Of a stretch of DNA of 64,000 bases, positions 23,200 to 33,999 are shown piece by piece (position 1 is the stretch's first letter; each line of letters opens with the position of its first letter). Below the pieces are notes generated by a model. It saw nothing but the letters and a program-made list of their open reading frames with translations. It was not told where the DNA came from and searched no databases. This DNA comes from Phlegmacium glaucopus. Its lineage: Eukaryota; Basidiomycota; Agaricomycetes; Agaricales; Cortinariaceae. Both the position numbers and the translations under genes were made by a program. The stretch is taken from assembly GCA_015039465.1 (NCBI GenBank), contig MU130030.1, positions 97,950-161,949 on the forward strand, written 5' to 3'.

Positions 23200-25500
23200 A
23201 TGGGCACAGGGTGCAAGAGTTGTGAACATAAAGTTGACCCAAAGTCCAACCAGCAGACAAGACAGCTGTCTTTACCTCAATTGAAGCATTCTTCTAGCAT
23301 TGCAGATGTTCATAGAATGTTGATGGCTTATAAGGGACCCAGTTTCCAAAGTGACACTCAAAGACTGAACAGGCATTTGCTTCACCTGCAGTCTCTTCAA
23401 TTTCTTCAAGACAATCTATGATGTCAATAGTGAAGAAATCTTGTGGCCAGCAGAGCTTTTTTGACCCCACTATGGCAAGGAAAGGTAGGATCCAGTCAGG
23501 TGTGCTCAATGCAGATGAGGTGGATGTGGTTGATGCAAATGAGGTGGATATGGCTGACACAGATGAGGTGGATGACAACATAGTTGAAGTTGACCCAGAG
23601 AAAGGAGGTGGGTTTCTGAATGGAAATGGGTCAGTAAACTCAATACCAGAGTCACTCTCATACATCTCCATTGATTCACGCTCCGGTCTTGCAGCTGAAA
23701 TATTTCTCTTAACAACCTGCATTGCAGCTGTACCTAAAGGAATATTGACCAGCTCCAAGGCTGAGTTGGAGTTTCCTCAATGAGGGAGTGATGTCACTTA
23801 GGAGGGGGAGAAATACCATCAGGAGATAGTTTGTGGGTATTCTTGTGGATAGAAGGTGTTGTGGCTTCAAAAAGTTCATACTTAATCATGCGTTGTTTGA
23901 CATATGCACATTCTCCAGCAAGATTGGTTTGGATGTTTGGGGATATGGCTGATGATGATGTGGAGATGAGGAACTTGGTAAAATATTTGCAGCTTTGGAC
24001 ATGGATGGGCTTGATGAATATGCATGGATTATCCTTGAGCTTGACTACATGGTTAACTTTCACAGTAGTCCAGTTGTTATGACTTTGAACGATTCAGATA
24101 ACTCTGATCGTAAACAGTTGTAAAGAAGAGTTTGTTCATTCACAGTGAGCTCAAAGAATACCAAGAGAATTGTCTCGAGGAATTGTCTTATGAGTTTGAG
24201 GAAGATTCAAGAGTATAAGTAACCAAGTATGATTCTGAAGAATTAGCTAAGGAATACATGTGGTGTTAATACGGTATTTATAGTAAATAAGAGAGTCGTG
24301 CATAAGGTGAGTTGTCCGCATGTAAGGAATTAGAAGGCTTACCCAGGCATAAATGAGGACCATTTGCTGGGCTTTCTGCTTGCTCTCAAGCCAAGTGGCT
24401 TCCCTTTGTCGAGCTTTCTCCCTCATCTCTTCTTCACAAGCAAGTTGTGCTGTAAAAGAGGGTATTATGTGTGATGAGAAGGCTGGTACTGCCTGGACAG
24501 ATAATGGAACTTGTGACAATGTAGAGAGGGGTAAGGTTGTTGTGAATTGACTTCAGAGAGGACTATGACCAATGTTGTGGCCTGGAACCGATGTATTGAG
24601 GAACCCAGCATTAGTGAGAGTCGTTGGGAATGAAGGTGTTGGCACTAGTGTTTGGAAGTCCAGTTGCAGGACTGGAAAAAGACTGCAAAAAGACCGGACC
24701 AGACTGCAAAAGACCAGACCAGCAGTCCGGTTTTTTGGTTTTTGAGAAGCAAAGACTGGAAAAAGACCGGTCTTTGGTCCTAGGACCAGTCTGAACCGGT
24801 AGTTTTGTAGCCCTTATTTTTCCCTTTCAAACGAGATAAAGACCGTATTTTGAGCTTATTCTAAAGGTATAGATCACATCTACATATTTGTCTGATGTTA
24901 TATATGAAAATATGACCGGTATTTGTCAAAAGTCCAGTCCTGGACAGTCTTGGACCAGGACTGGTCCAGGACTGCAAAAAACCGATGTGGACCAGTCCTA
25001 ATCGGTCCAGTCCAGTCTTTTGACCTTCTAGAAGCTAAGTGGACCGGTTGTGGTCCTGGTCCTGTCCAAAAATACCAAAAAACCGGACTGGACCGGACTT
25101 CCAAACACTAGTTGGCACCATTGGGAATGTTGCAGTGGGCTGTACTGATTGCTTATGGTTTGGGTCTGCGCAACCTCCTGCCTCCAGGCAATGGGATTTA
25201 CACATTCAATGCATGCAGGTTTTCTGGATCTGGGTCATGGTGCATCCGATTGTGATGCAAGTGGTCTTGGGTAGGACAGCTAACAATATTGGCAGAGTAC
25301 CCAGTGTGATGCTGGTACTGGGAACCAAAATTAGTAGTGGAGGCTCATCAGGCTGAGAAAGATTTGGCAAGGGACAATGAGGGGATAAAGATGGGGTTCG
25401 AGAACCTGGCAGCCAATGCCAGAAATTGCAAATTTGGCCAGTTTGTGGGTTTGTCTGAATACACTGCACAGAAATTAGAACATAATAAAATTTTGAAGCC
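23200..25500 (-). pseudogene. KDZ-linked accessory gene remnant, convergent to the transposase
   Basis: Minus-strand coding can be followed in pieces: about 25,330-25,130 (YQHHTGYSANIV, rich in Gln/His/Pro), then 24,540-24,340 (EEEMREKARQREATWLESKQ, a coiled segment ending VLIYAWVS), 24,100-23,795 (NWTTVKVNHVVKLKDN, ECAYVKQRM) and 23,758-23,290 (WPQDFFTIDIIDCLEEIEE, YKPSTFYEHLQCW). I believe these belong to a family of uncharacterised Agaricomycete proteins often found with transposons, but cannot name it. Introns or decay separate the pieces, and a 465-bp MITE (24,646-25,110) interrupts the N-terminal part. The plus-strand ORF over 23,418-23,783 is its shadow. Confidence 0.5.
24646..25110. 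mobile_element. hAT-type MITE, 465 bp, GGACC/ACTGG-rich
   Basis: The ends TAGTGTTTGGAAGTCC (24646-24661) and its exact reverse complement (25095-25110) form 16-bp TIRs. Exact 8-bp direct repeats GTTGGCAC flank them (24638-24645 and 25111-25118). An 8-bp duplication with TAGNG termini is the hAT signature. The interior is self-complementary (GGACCGGTCC, ACTGG, CCAGT words with GCAAAAAGACC spacers) and encodes nothing. It sits inside the KDZ accessory gene. Confidence 0.92.
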
Positions 25501-25739
25501 AAGATATATTCACCTTTGCAAGCCAACGCCCTTGGTTTCCATTGGCATCAGACTTAACACAGGTATATTGTATCAAGCAGCCACAAGTAGGGCAAGCCAC
25601 CAGAGAAAGTTCTTGCTGTGATTGGGACATTTTCCAGGGTTAGAGAAACTTGCCAGCAAGTACACACATGGCGTCACAGACATGTGATAACAGTGGACAT
25701 GTAGACATGTGGACAGGCCGAAATTCGAAATACAGAGTG

Positions 25740-26851
25740 TCCTCCAACAAACAGTTATAAGTCCTATTTATAGGGGCTTGTTCTTTTATCTTCTGGACCT
25801 AGCCAAAATTTGAGTGATGTTATGGTTAAATAGCTGGCAACTCCCATAGTCAGCACCTTCTATTTCCATCTTCATTGGTAGCCTTCACCTTGTTTGTTCT
25901 TCTGCTACTTCATTCAATGGTCATATTGTTTATTGTTTGCAGGCTATTTCTATTCTATTTTCTGGATTTCCTGATAATTATAATTTATAAATGTTGTTAG
26001 GTGCCAGACCCAATGCTTTGGGAGTCAGAGTTTGAAAAAACTGCTTTCAATGACAATGCCAACAACAACTCACTTTTATTTAGTAAGTTCCTTATTTTAA
26101 TGCACTACAATGATGATGATGATTCCTAGAGACTTTTTTTCCTTCTTCATTTTCAATGACAGCAGCAATGAGCAAGCCACAACCCCCCTTGAAGTTAGGA
26201 GGTATGTTTTTAAATTTAAATTTAATTTCAATGTAAACTACTATGACATATGAATGATGGCCAAATGCAAATGACAATGATCAAACATGAAGGAACAATA
26301 GCAACAAATGAACAATAAAGACAAATGAACAACAAGACAATGAATGAATAACAACAAATATGCATCACACCTCATTGTTGCAAGCTTGAATGTAATGGAC
26401 ATGTTCAATTGCAAGCAGGTACAGGAAATTGACTGTTATGTACTTAGTTTATGCTGACTTGACCACATTTTATTGGCTCCAGTGACAGCAGAGCAAAGAC
26501 TCAGACCCTTTTCCAATCTTTAGACCTCCCCATGCCTCAATCCCCTGGTGTTCATTATACACCATGTCCTTGTCCTCTATCTCATACTTTCCTCACAGGA
26601 TGAATGGACAACACCACTGAATAAATGACAATGATGACAATGAATGAACAAATGATGACACTGACAATGAACAAATGATGAAAGAACAATGAACAAATGA
26701 TGATGAACAAATAAATGAACAACAATGAACTGTAATGAAGGTGTCATCTATGGGAGGCACTTACAATGCTGTGCAAGGAGATTTTCACACCCACAATACA
26801 AGCAAAGGTGAAAAAGTGAGTATTATAACTTATTGATTCTTGCACAGCTGT
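25740..26851. repeat. Gene-free gap with an AATGAACAA-rich tract
   Basis: Roughly 26,265-26,730 is low-complexity, built from atgaacaa, aatgacaatg and gatgaacaa words. Around 26,000-26,220 there are short exon-like fragments with pyrimidine tracts but no recognisable protein. Confidence 0.5.
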
Positions 26852-27154
26852 TGTTGAAATTGTGTGAGTATCATTCCATTGATTGTTATTTATCTTATCA
26901 TTCCTTTTATCTTTTGTTCGATTTATTTCTCATATTACATAATCACATTCTTTAGTCACAGAGTTTTGTTTACTACAAGTCTCAACTTTTATCAAAAAGG
27001 TTGAGACGTGAGTTCATTCGTTTATTCATTTAATACTACTTCTAATAATCACCTAGTTACAGTTCAACTGTTCTAGGTATAACAATTAATTCAACTTTTA
27101 TCAAAAAGGTTGAGACTTACAGTTCAACTGTTCTAGCTGCGAATTATTCCAACA
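26852..27154 (+). mobile_element. Solo LTR of a copia family related to the 51.8-kb element
   Basis: It begins TGTTGAAATTG and ends ATTATTCCAACA, 303 bp, flanked by the exact 5-bp repeat GCTGT (26847-26851 and 27155-27159). It aligns along its length with the LTRs at 51,816 and 56,621: the shared phrases include tatcttatcat, attacataatcac, a stem of the type caacttt...aaagttgaga present twice, and ttgttctagctgc near the end. Confidence 0.92.
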
Positions 27155-27306
27155 GCTGTGGGTCACAGCAACAAATCCTGTCTCATTCCTACCCATGCAT
27201 ATCAACTCTGTTTCTCATGGAAGGGTCTTTTTTTTCTATTTCAATAAACTATGATGACAATTACCCAATGATGGCATCCCCTCTCATAGGTAGGGAATGT
27301 CATGGG

Positions 27307-27604
27307 TGTTGGAAGTATTTCGCAGATGAACTAGAATGAAATATAATAAGTCTCAACTTCGGATAGAAGTTGCTATATAATTAAGTACCTAGAATGAAAT
27401 ATAATACTAGGTACTGTTAGTAAAGAATTTCGTATATAATAATTGTTACTCACAGTCTCAACTTTGGATAGAAGTTGAGACTACTAAATAAAAGTATGCT
27501 ACGTATAAGGGAATGCGATTACATAATGCATTCAGGAAGTGATATGAAAAGATGAGATATATGATATGATAAGGAGGCGAGTGATAACTCGGAATAATCC
27601 AACA
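27307..27604 (-). repeat. 3' LTR of the minus-strand copia element (298 bp)
   Basis: On the plus strand it runs TGTTGGAAGTATTTCG to AATAATCCAACA. It contains two stem motifs (agtctcaactt...aagttgagac) and a duplicated agaatgaaatataat phrase. The polypurine tract GAGGGGGAG lies just inside on the minus strand. The left flank 27302-27306 (atggg) has no partner at the other end. The only other copy of this LTR in the window is the mirror copy at 33247-33544. Confidence 0.92.
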
Positions 27605-27729
27605 CTCCCCCTCGAGTTAAACGAGTCCACGCGGGCACGACGCGGTGATCAGGTGATGAGGAACGTGCTGTTTCGTTTATCAGCAGATCGATTAAACAAC
27701 AATAAGCGATCGTTGTTATCGACTGAGTT

Positions 27730-30700
27730 TCAAACGTCCTTGGTTTCCACCAGCTTCCTCAGCCCTAGCGATTCGACGAATGACCCGAACTTTTGCTTAG
27801 ACAAGGCCTTCGTGAATATATCCACTACGTTTTCGCTCGATGGGATATATTCAACCTTTATCCTTTCGTCTTCGACGGCCTCACGGATGAAGTGGTATCG
27901 TAAGTCGATATGCTTTGTTCTTGCATGAAATTTATTGTCTTTCGCTAATGCAATTGCTCCTTGATTATCGCAGTTGATCTTTAGTGGTCGATTTTTCGGG
28001 TAACCGATTTCTTCAAGAAAAGCACGAAGCCATAATGCTTCTTTTGCTGCGTGAGTTTGAGCTATATATTCCGCTTCAGTGCTCGATAATGCGATTATGT
28101 TTTGTTTCTTTGAGCTCCAGGATACTGCACCGCACCCGATATGGAATGAATAGCCGGATATTGAGTGCCGGTCTTTCTGGCTGGCCCAATCTGCGTCACT
28201 GTAGCCTTCTACAGCTTCGCTTCTTCCACCCATTGTGAGCCACAGTTCTTTCGTGTGTCCGAGATAACTTATGACTCGTTTTAGCGCTTCCCAATGGGCT
28301 TTTCCGGGGTTTTGAATGAATTGTGATAGAACACCAACCACAAACGCAGCATCCGGTCTCGAAACTACAACCGGCCACAAGACACAGCCTATTGCTTCAG
28401 CATAGGGTATCCCTCGCATTTGCTGGACTTGATTTGGTGTCGATGGGGACTGATCTTTTGAGTATTGAGCTCCAGGTTCCATAGGAATCGAAATCGGTTT
28501 GGTATTAGTGAGTCGGAATTTCTCTACCATTGCTTCAATATATGCTTTCTGATTTATGGATATAGTCCTCTCTTTTCGGTCGCATTTTATTTCATATCCC
28601 AGGAACCACCGTATTTCACCATGGTCGGTTATCTCCCATCGTTTACGGACCTCGGATTTGAAATTTTCGGCATCGAGTTTTCGTTTGGAGGTTACTGCCA
28701 TGTCGTCGGTAGCTACGGCTACAATGGTATGTTCCTCGCCTGATCTTCGATAGAATACTGAGTGATCTATAGCAGATCTCTTGAATCCCATCTCGTTTAC
28801 GAAGATCTTGCTCATCTCTTGGTACCAACCTCTTCCCGCCTGTTTTAGACCATATAGGCCCTTCAACAAACGGCACACTTTTCCTTCTTGCCCCAATTTT
28901 AGGACTCCTCGCGGGGGTCTCATATATATAGTTTCCTTTAAGGGGGCGTTAAGGTAAGCGCTTTTGACATCGATATGTTCGATTTCCCAGTCCTGAATTG
29001 CTGCATTTGTCAGGACTACTCAAACAGTTGGCATTTTCACGGCAGCCGAAAACGTTTCGGTATAATTAACACCTTCGACTTGTTTATGGCCTCCAGCTAC
29101 TATTCGGACGCGATAGCTTTGAATCTTGCCATCAGGTCCGCATTTATGACGAAGGACTTCTCTACAAGGTATAGCAGTGTGACCTTTAGGTAAGTCTTCG
29201 ATTACCCATGTTCCGAGCTTCTCGAGTTGACCGATTTCGTAGTTAAGGGCTGCTTGCCACTCTTTGGCATCAGGACCACGAAGCGCTTCATCCATAGATG
29301 GTGGTTCGTTTCCCATATTTCCGATTATTGCGAAATTGGGAGGTATATCACCAAGTAAGTCTTCATTATCTTCTGTGATATAGTCTCTGATGTTTTCTTC
29401 GTCATCTAGGTTGACATAAGCTGCCATTGCTGCTAACGTTCCTTCGTTCATAGCTTTATAGGCTCCTCGAGGTTTTCGCAGTCGCTGGCCTCTCCCATAG
29501 TCAGAATGTTCACTGGGTTCATCGACGTCATCGGAAGGTGGTTCATGTGAGATTTCGGGCATTTGTGGGAATGGGACCGAATTTGAGGGTTCGTTTTTGT
29601 CATTTGAGTCATCATGATCCATTTGCTGATGGTCTAGTTCAGCTTCGTTTTGAGTATCATTGGTATCTTTTGACTGGATGACTTTATCCCTCTCCCCCTC
29701 AGCCAGGTAGTTTCCGGGAGGAATGGTAATATCTTGTTCAATGAGTAAGTCTTTTTCATTGAACACAACATTCCGTTCGACCGAAATTGAGCGCTTAGTT
29801 GGCCAATAGATACGATAACCTTTGGATTCGGAGTCATATCCGACAAATCTACCAAGATTTGCACGAGCGTCTAGCTTTCCGGCCTTTAAATCTTTGACAT
29901 AGGCGGCTGCTCCGAATTCTTGCAACCCATTTAGGTAAGGTTTCTTTTTATGTATCATTTCGTATGGTGTTTTACCATCGAGCGCACGAGCTGGTGTTCG
30001 GTTTTGGAGCCACGTAGTGTGCTTCATCGCCTCTTCCCATAGGAATCTTGGCAAACTTGAGGCCAGTAGAAGAGCTCTAGCTCTTTCGGCTCTCGTTCGC
30101 ATGCCACGTTCGGATACACCATTTTGAGGAGGTGAGTCATGGACAGTGAACTCGTGTATAGTTCCTTTCCTTTTATGATGACTAGTGAATTCGTTCGACA
30201 TAAATTCTCCCCCTCAATCGCAACACATAACCTTTATTCGGTTTCCGGATTGGGTCTCAATTAGGGCTTCATCTTCTCTATATGATTCGAAAGTCTGACT
30301 TTTCTTTTGTTGAAAATAGAGAGCCGTTTCGCGAGTTGCATCATCAATCCTGGCAGCTACGTAATGATTTCCGTTAAGACTTCTAACTGTAGCTGGCCCC
30401 CAGAGGTCCCAGTGGACTCTTTCACCGAATTTTGTAGCCCTGGTATGTGACTCTTTTGGGAAAGGTTGATTTATTGACTTCGCTTTCGCACAGGCTTCGC
30501 AGAATTCTGGTTTAGATTCCTGGTCAAGATCTATTCCTAGAATATGCCCCTTCGAGATCGCATGTTTGATAGCTGAGTGGGAAATATGACCTAATTTTCG
30601 ATGTGCTTCGCTGATGGACATTTTCACAGAAGCGGAATTAGCTCGATTTGGTTCTTTCGCCCCTTCGAGTTTCCCAATCCTGTATAGTCCTTCGGAGTGT

Positions 30701-31893
30701 GGAATGGTGGCTACAGTTTTTCCAGTAGGATTTTTAACTATGCACATCCTTTTGGCAAAAGTAACTGTATAGTCAGCTTTGTCAAGTTTCGAGACCGAAA
30801 TTAGGGTGAAGGCCATATCCGGTGCGTATATAGCATCATTGAATATGAAATCGGTTCGTTTTGACCCATTTGGTAGCTCTATATGTAGATCCCCAGTTCC
30901 GAGTGCCTTTAAGGTTCGACCATCGGCCGTGGTTATATCCTCGTCGATAGGACGGTAATTTTGGAATTTGGAACAATCTGGGCAGTAAACGGTGCTCACG
31001 CCGCTGTCAACACATCCGCCCAGTCTCGATTTTGGGACTTTTAGATCATTTGCAAGGGCCATGAAGTCAGAGGTACAAGTGAATGCGAATAGCTCGTCTT
31101 TATCTTGAGTTGCTACCACTGCTGACTGATTCCTTTTAGGTTTTCTCTGTCGCGGTCCCTGTCCTTCCTTGCCACCTCCTTTAGACCAGCAATTTGGTTG
31201 GCTATGACCGGGTTTCCCACAGTTATTGCAGTACTCATCGGAATCTCCATTCTGCGACTTTTCCGATTTGTTTCCTGGCTTACGACGACCCTTTCCGGAC
31301 CTTTTCGAGTTGACTGCGAGAGCTGATTCAGCATATTTCGATCATTCGTCTTTAATTACTCGGTGTTGAGCTTCTTCAATAAAGAAGGCAATCAGGTCGT
31401 CTGCTTTCATTCGATTTGATGATGTACCAAGAGCGGAATTTGTTCGTTCGGCTGCAGTAATGGTTTGGAGGGTCAGACAATATGATTCAGGTAAGGAAGT
31501 CATGACGATTGTGTTAAATCGCGAGTCGGATAATGTTGAACCCATAGATATGAGATTGTCACGGCGTTGTAGCATGATTTGGAAGTGCTGTTTCAGCTCA
31601 GCGAGATGGGTTTTTGGATCATCATTGTCGCTAAGCTTCATGCTGGCAATTTGGTCTTCGGCATCCAGTAAGTACAACGTGCTTTTCGTCGTGGCATCTG
31701 CTTTGACTAATTCCCACATCTCTTTTGCAGTCGTTAGGTTCTTTATTTTAGCTCCAAGACGCATCGAGGTGGTGGATAGGATGATATGTTGGGCCATGTA
31801 CTCTCGTTTTTCGAATTCGACCAATCTAATCTCTTTTGTTTCAATCTGTTCTTCATTAGCTTTCGTTTTGCCATCTTCTAAGACGGGTACTCC
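27730..31893 (-). pseudogene. Ty1/copia gag-pol polyprotein (minus strand), three TGA breaks, gag start missing
   Basis: Reading leftwards from 31893: gag (EFEKREYMAQHIIL, then a CCHC zinc knuckle CNNCGKPGHSQPNC), protease (CVDSGVST, the usual D-S-G), a GAG-pre-integrase domain (HRKLGHISHSAIKHA), integrase (VHWDLWGPA through RAERARALLL), then reverse transcriptase with ATDDMAVTSK and RNase H (SDADWASQKDRHS, LSSTEAEYIA). In-frame TGA codons stand at 31342-31344, 30214-30216 and 29020-29022 (minus strand). The 51.8-kb relative or the family consensus has Arg at each. All core catalytic residues remain. The first 65 or so residues of gag are not upstream on either strand in normal orientation; they occur as mirror text at 33550-33743. 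Confidence 0.93.
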
Positions 31894-33105
31894 GCGCAGT
31901 CATGCGCAGTCAGGACCGTGTGAGAAGAGGACAGGGGCAAAGTGACCGACAGCGTTTGCCCTAGAAATCATGGATGTTTCTAGCTGTCGTTGCACGATTG
32001 AAGAGCTTGGACTTCTAGAACTACGAACTATGTATGTAGGTCCTGGTCTTACTACCCGAAATGGACCGTCTAAATGTAAAGCTGTCCCCTTCGAACAGTC
32101 TGTTTTTAGCATATATAAAAATCACTCGGAGGATCTAAGAAAGGGACACGTAGATTAGTAGGCGCTTGCAGTCCAAAATACAGTCCGCACGTTCCAGTCT
32201 ATGGGTCTACTAGACGCGATGATTTTCTCTGCGCTATAGTACCAGTTATAGTACAAGTTGTGATCGGACTCATGGCTCTACAAGAAGTAACGTCGTACAT
32301 AGCTTCCGAAGAAGATTCCATTCTATAGATAGGATGCTGAAAAGTACCGGAGCCGATTTCGTGAGGAGCAGGGTCCTGAGATTGGACCGCATAAGTATAT
32401 AAATGTTATGGTCCACAGGTTTTTTTACGGGGCCGTTCTTCATTTTATAGAAAAAGATGCGAGGGACCCCAGAAATACAAAGTCATAGACGACGATGGGA
32501 GCAATCACTATATTGTTAACGGTATACTTTTCATCCATTGCTGAGACAAACACTGTTTACTGTTAAGAAAAATACGATAGTCAACACGTCTATAAGCCGT
32601 CATGGGAGTTAGGTAGACACCAGCGTTGTAGACACAGCACTAGTAAGGAAGTTAGAATAGTAAGCGTATGAATCCAATCAGTTGGATGGAAGTAAGCAAT
32701 CAACTAAAGTTGAATAACGGACATCGATGCAATCAGTAGACAAAGCTCAATAATGCAAAACAGCCTGGTTACATGTTTATGGTTGCAGACCTTCATATGC
32801 TAGTTGGCTGTTTAGATCGATAAGGGAACCGTCACTTACAATAACTGTCAAATTCGACACTTCCTAATAGTTCGTCAAGGCCCTTTAATTCGGGTAGCGC
32901 ATGCTGGCTGTTACCGCCCTCTTTTAACGTCAGATAGTACCAGTTCATGAACAACTTAGCCTGTACGGTCGTTGCAAACAGCGGGTTAACACGAATGACA
33001 ACACGGCTGCCCCAGACCGAACTAGTAACCAAAGTTGGTTTACAAATTACACTAAACTTCTAGACCGGAAGCTATGTTTTACACAGCATCCGTTTGTCGG
33101 CAAAC

Positions 33106-33246
33106 TTAGCGCGGAACTAATAGTGTTTTCTCTCACCATCCATTTGATTTTCTTTTATTTAATCTTTTAAGCCTTTCGTTAAACACATAGGTGTTCTATA
33201 GGAAGCTTCTTACCCATTCACGGTGCATAAGCCGAAGCCATGACCT
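33106..33246. pseudogene. Mirror-text copia RNase H segment (second element)
   Basis: Reversing the letters of 33246 down to 33106 gives an open frame reading STEAEYVALTHSSKDILWI and then LFCDNQGAI, the classic copia RNase H stretch. It differs in sequence from both other copia elements here. It abuts the mirror LTR, so in the unreversed state the minus-strand copia LTR lies inside another copia's RNase H gene. Coding fades beyond GAI. Confidence 0.8.
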
Positions 33247-33544
33247 ACAACCTAATAAGGCTCAATAGTGAGCGGAGGAATAGTATAGTATATAGAATAG
33301 AAAAGTATAGTGAAGGACTTACGTAATACATTAACGTAAGGGAATATGCATCGTATGAAAATAAATCATCAGAGTTGAAGATAGGCTTCAACTCTGACAC
33401 TCATTGTTAATAATATATGCTTTAAGAAATGATTGTCATGGATCATAATATAAAGTGAGATCCATGAATTAATATATCGTTGAAGATAGGCTTCAACTCT
33501 GAATAATATAAAGTGAGATCAAGTAGACGCTTTATGAATGTTGT
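33247..33544. repeat. Mirror-text copia LTR (298 bp)
   Basis: Same length as 27307-27604. Letter-by-letter reversal of that LTR matches this stretch with only about six differences by eye. The complement read left to right starts TGTTGGATTATTCC and ends CTTACAACA. The reverse complement does not match. Confidence 0.93.
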
Positions 33545-33743
33545 CCAATACCCGGGGTCGTGACGGTACAGTTTATTGCTAAGGTAAGGGCTGAGAAGGT
33601 CGGAATGTCACGGATTTGAGGCACTGCTGCCTTCATTAACCAGACTAATGGATGGGTCCTATGTTTCTCGATACCCCAGTTTCCCTGAGACCTCTGTGCA
33701 ACTTCCCTGTCGTCATCGCGGGTTCGGTAAATGTAACGAATTG
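33545..33743. pseudogene. Mirror-text primer-binding site and gag N-terminus
   Basis: Complementing (not reversing) the text gives GGTTATGGGCCCC directly after the LTR and an open frame from that ATG. It contains KLRDDGSNWSDYLPRIQRAM and GLWRHVEGTAVAPKPF, closely matching the start of gag at 52,140 (GSNWADYEPRIHKAM, GLWRHIEGTATAPKPY). It ends exactly where the normal-orientation gag of 27,730-31,893 begins. Confidence 0.92.
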
Positions 33744-33769
33744 AAAAAAAAAAAAAAAAAAAAAAAAAA
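33744..33769. repeat. Poly(A) run at the mirror-block edge
   Basis: An uninterrupted run of about 26 A directly follows the last base that belongs to the mirrored gag and directly precedes a TIR element. Confidence 0.8.
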
Positions 33770-33999
33770 CATGGTTAAGTTAGTTAAGCCGTCCCCCACA
33801 CTGGACACTGGTCGGACTGCTTTAAAACCAAAGCAGTTTAATGGTATAATCCTTCCTCATTCGTGTTAAATATTCGTTTTTAGCCAGATTTTGGTGGTTA
33901 AAACCTCTAAAAACCCATAAAAACCCCACTGCGGACACTGAAAAGCCGTTGTGTTTCCCGGGACACTGGACACTGGCGGCTTAACTAACTTAACCATGT
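33769..33999. mobile_element. 231-bp TIR element (MITE)
   Basis: CATGGTTAAGTTAGTTAAG and three more bases (33770-33791) are exactly inverted at 33977-33998; one more base each side also pairs. Near both ends the phrase actggacactgg or its variant recurs. No coding capacity. No target duplication can be seen because the left flank is the poly(A) run. Confidence 0.75.

Larger units (their letters stand above)
20669..25738. mobile_element. KDZ transposon remnant with inverted ends
   Basis: An inverted repeat of about 55-70 bp bounds the unit: 20669-20723 and 25665-25736 share gtattt..gaattt..gcctgtcca and gttatcacatgtctg in opposite orientation, the right arm carrying a 16-bp extra segment. Inside are a plus-strand KDZ transposase pseudogene (20,805-23,046) and a convergent minus-strand accessory gene remnant (about 25,500-23,200). 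KDZ elements (Kyakuja-Dileera-Zisupton) are common in mushroom-forming fungi. The outermost termini and a target duplication were not resolved. Confidence 0.6.
31894..33743. other. Mirror-image block: reversed but not complemented sequence
   Basis: The text from at least 33106 to 33743 makes sense only when written backwards without complementing. Read so, it yields a 298-bp LTR nearly identical to 27307-27604, the primer-binding site, the missing gag N-terminus in correct phase with 31893, and on the other side an RNase H segment of another copia element. If a single block was reversed, its ends fall at about 31893/31894 and 33743/33744, because that restores gag across the join. The part 31894-33105 has no independent mirror evidence. 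Such a reversal cannot arise by inversion, which complements the strand, so a data-handling artefact is most likely. Confidence 0.85.

Noticed and set aside
23418..23783. Plus-strand 121-aa acidic ORF with DEVD repeats
   Set aside because: The opposite strand reads a more protein-like sequence (WPQDFFTIDIIDCL) continuous with other pieces of the accessory gene.
31113..31334. Minus-strand 73-aa ORF over the gag zinc knuckle
   Set aside because: The real gag frame (CNNCGKPGHSQPNC) runs through the same bases in another phase; the 51.8-kb element shows the same shadow ORF at 52,882-53,118.
31900..32112. Minus-strand ORF with HLDGPFRVVRPGPTY, like a gypsy integrase GPF/Y motif
   Set aside because: No flanking integrase homology, and the stretch falls inside the suspected mirror block. 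It is short enough to be chance. If 31894-33105 proves not to be mirrored, it deserves another look.
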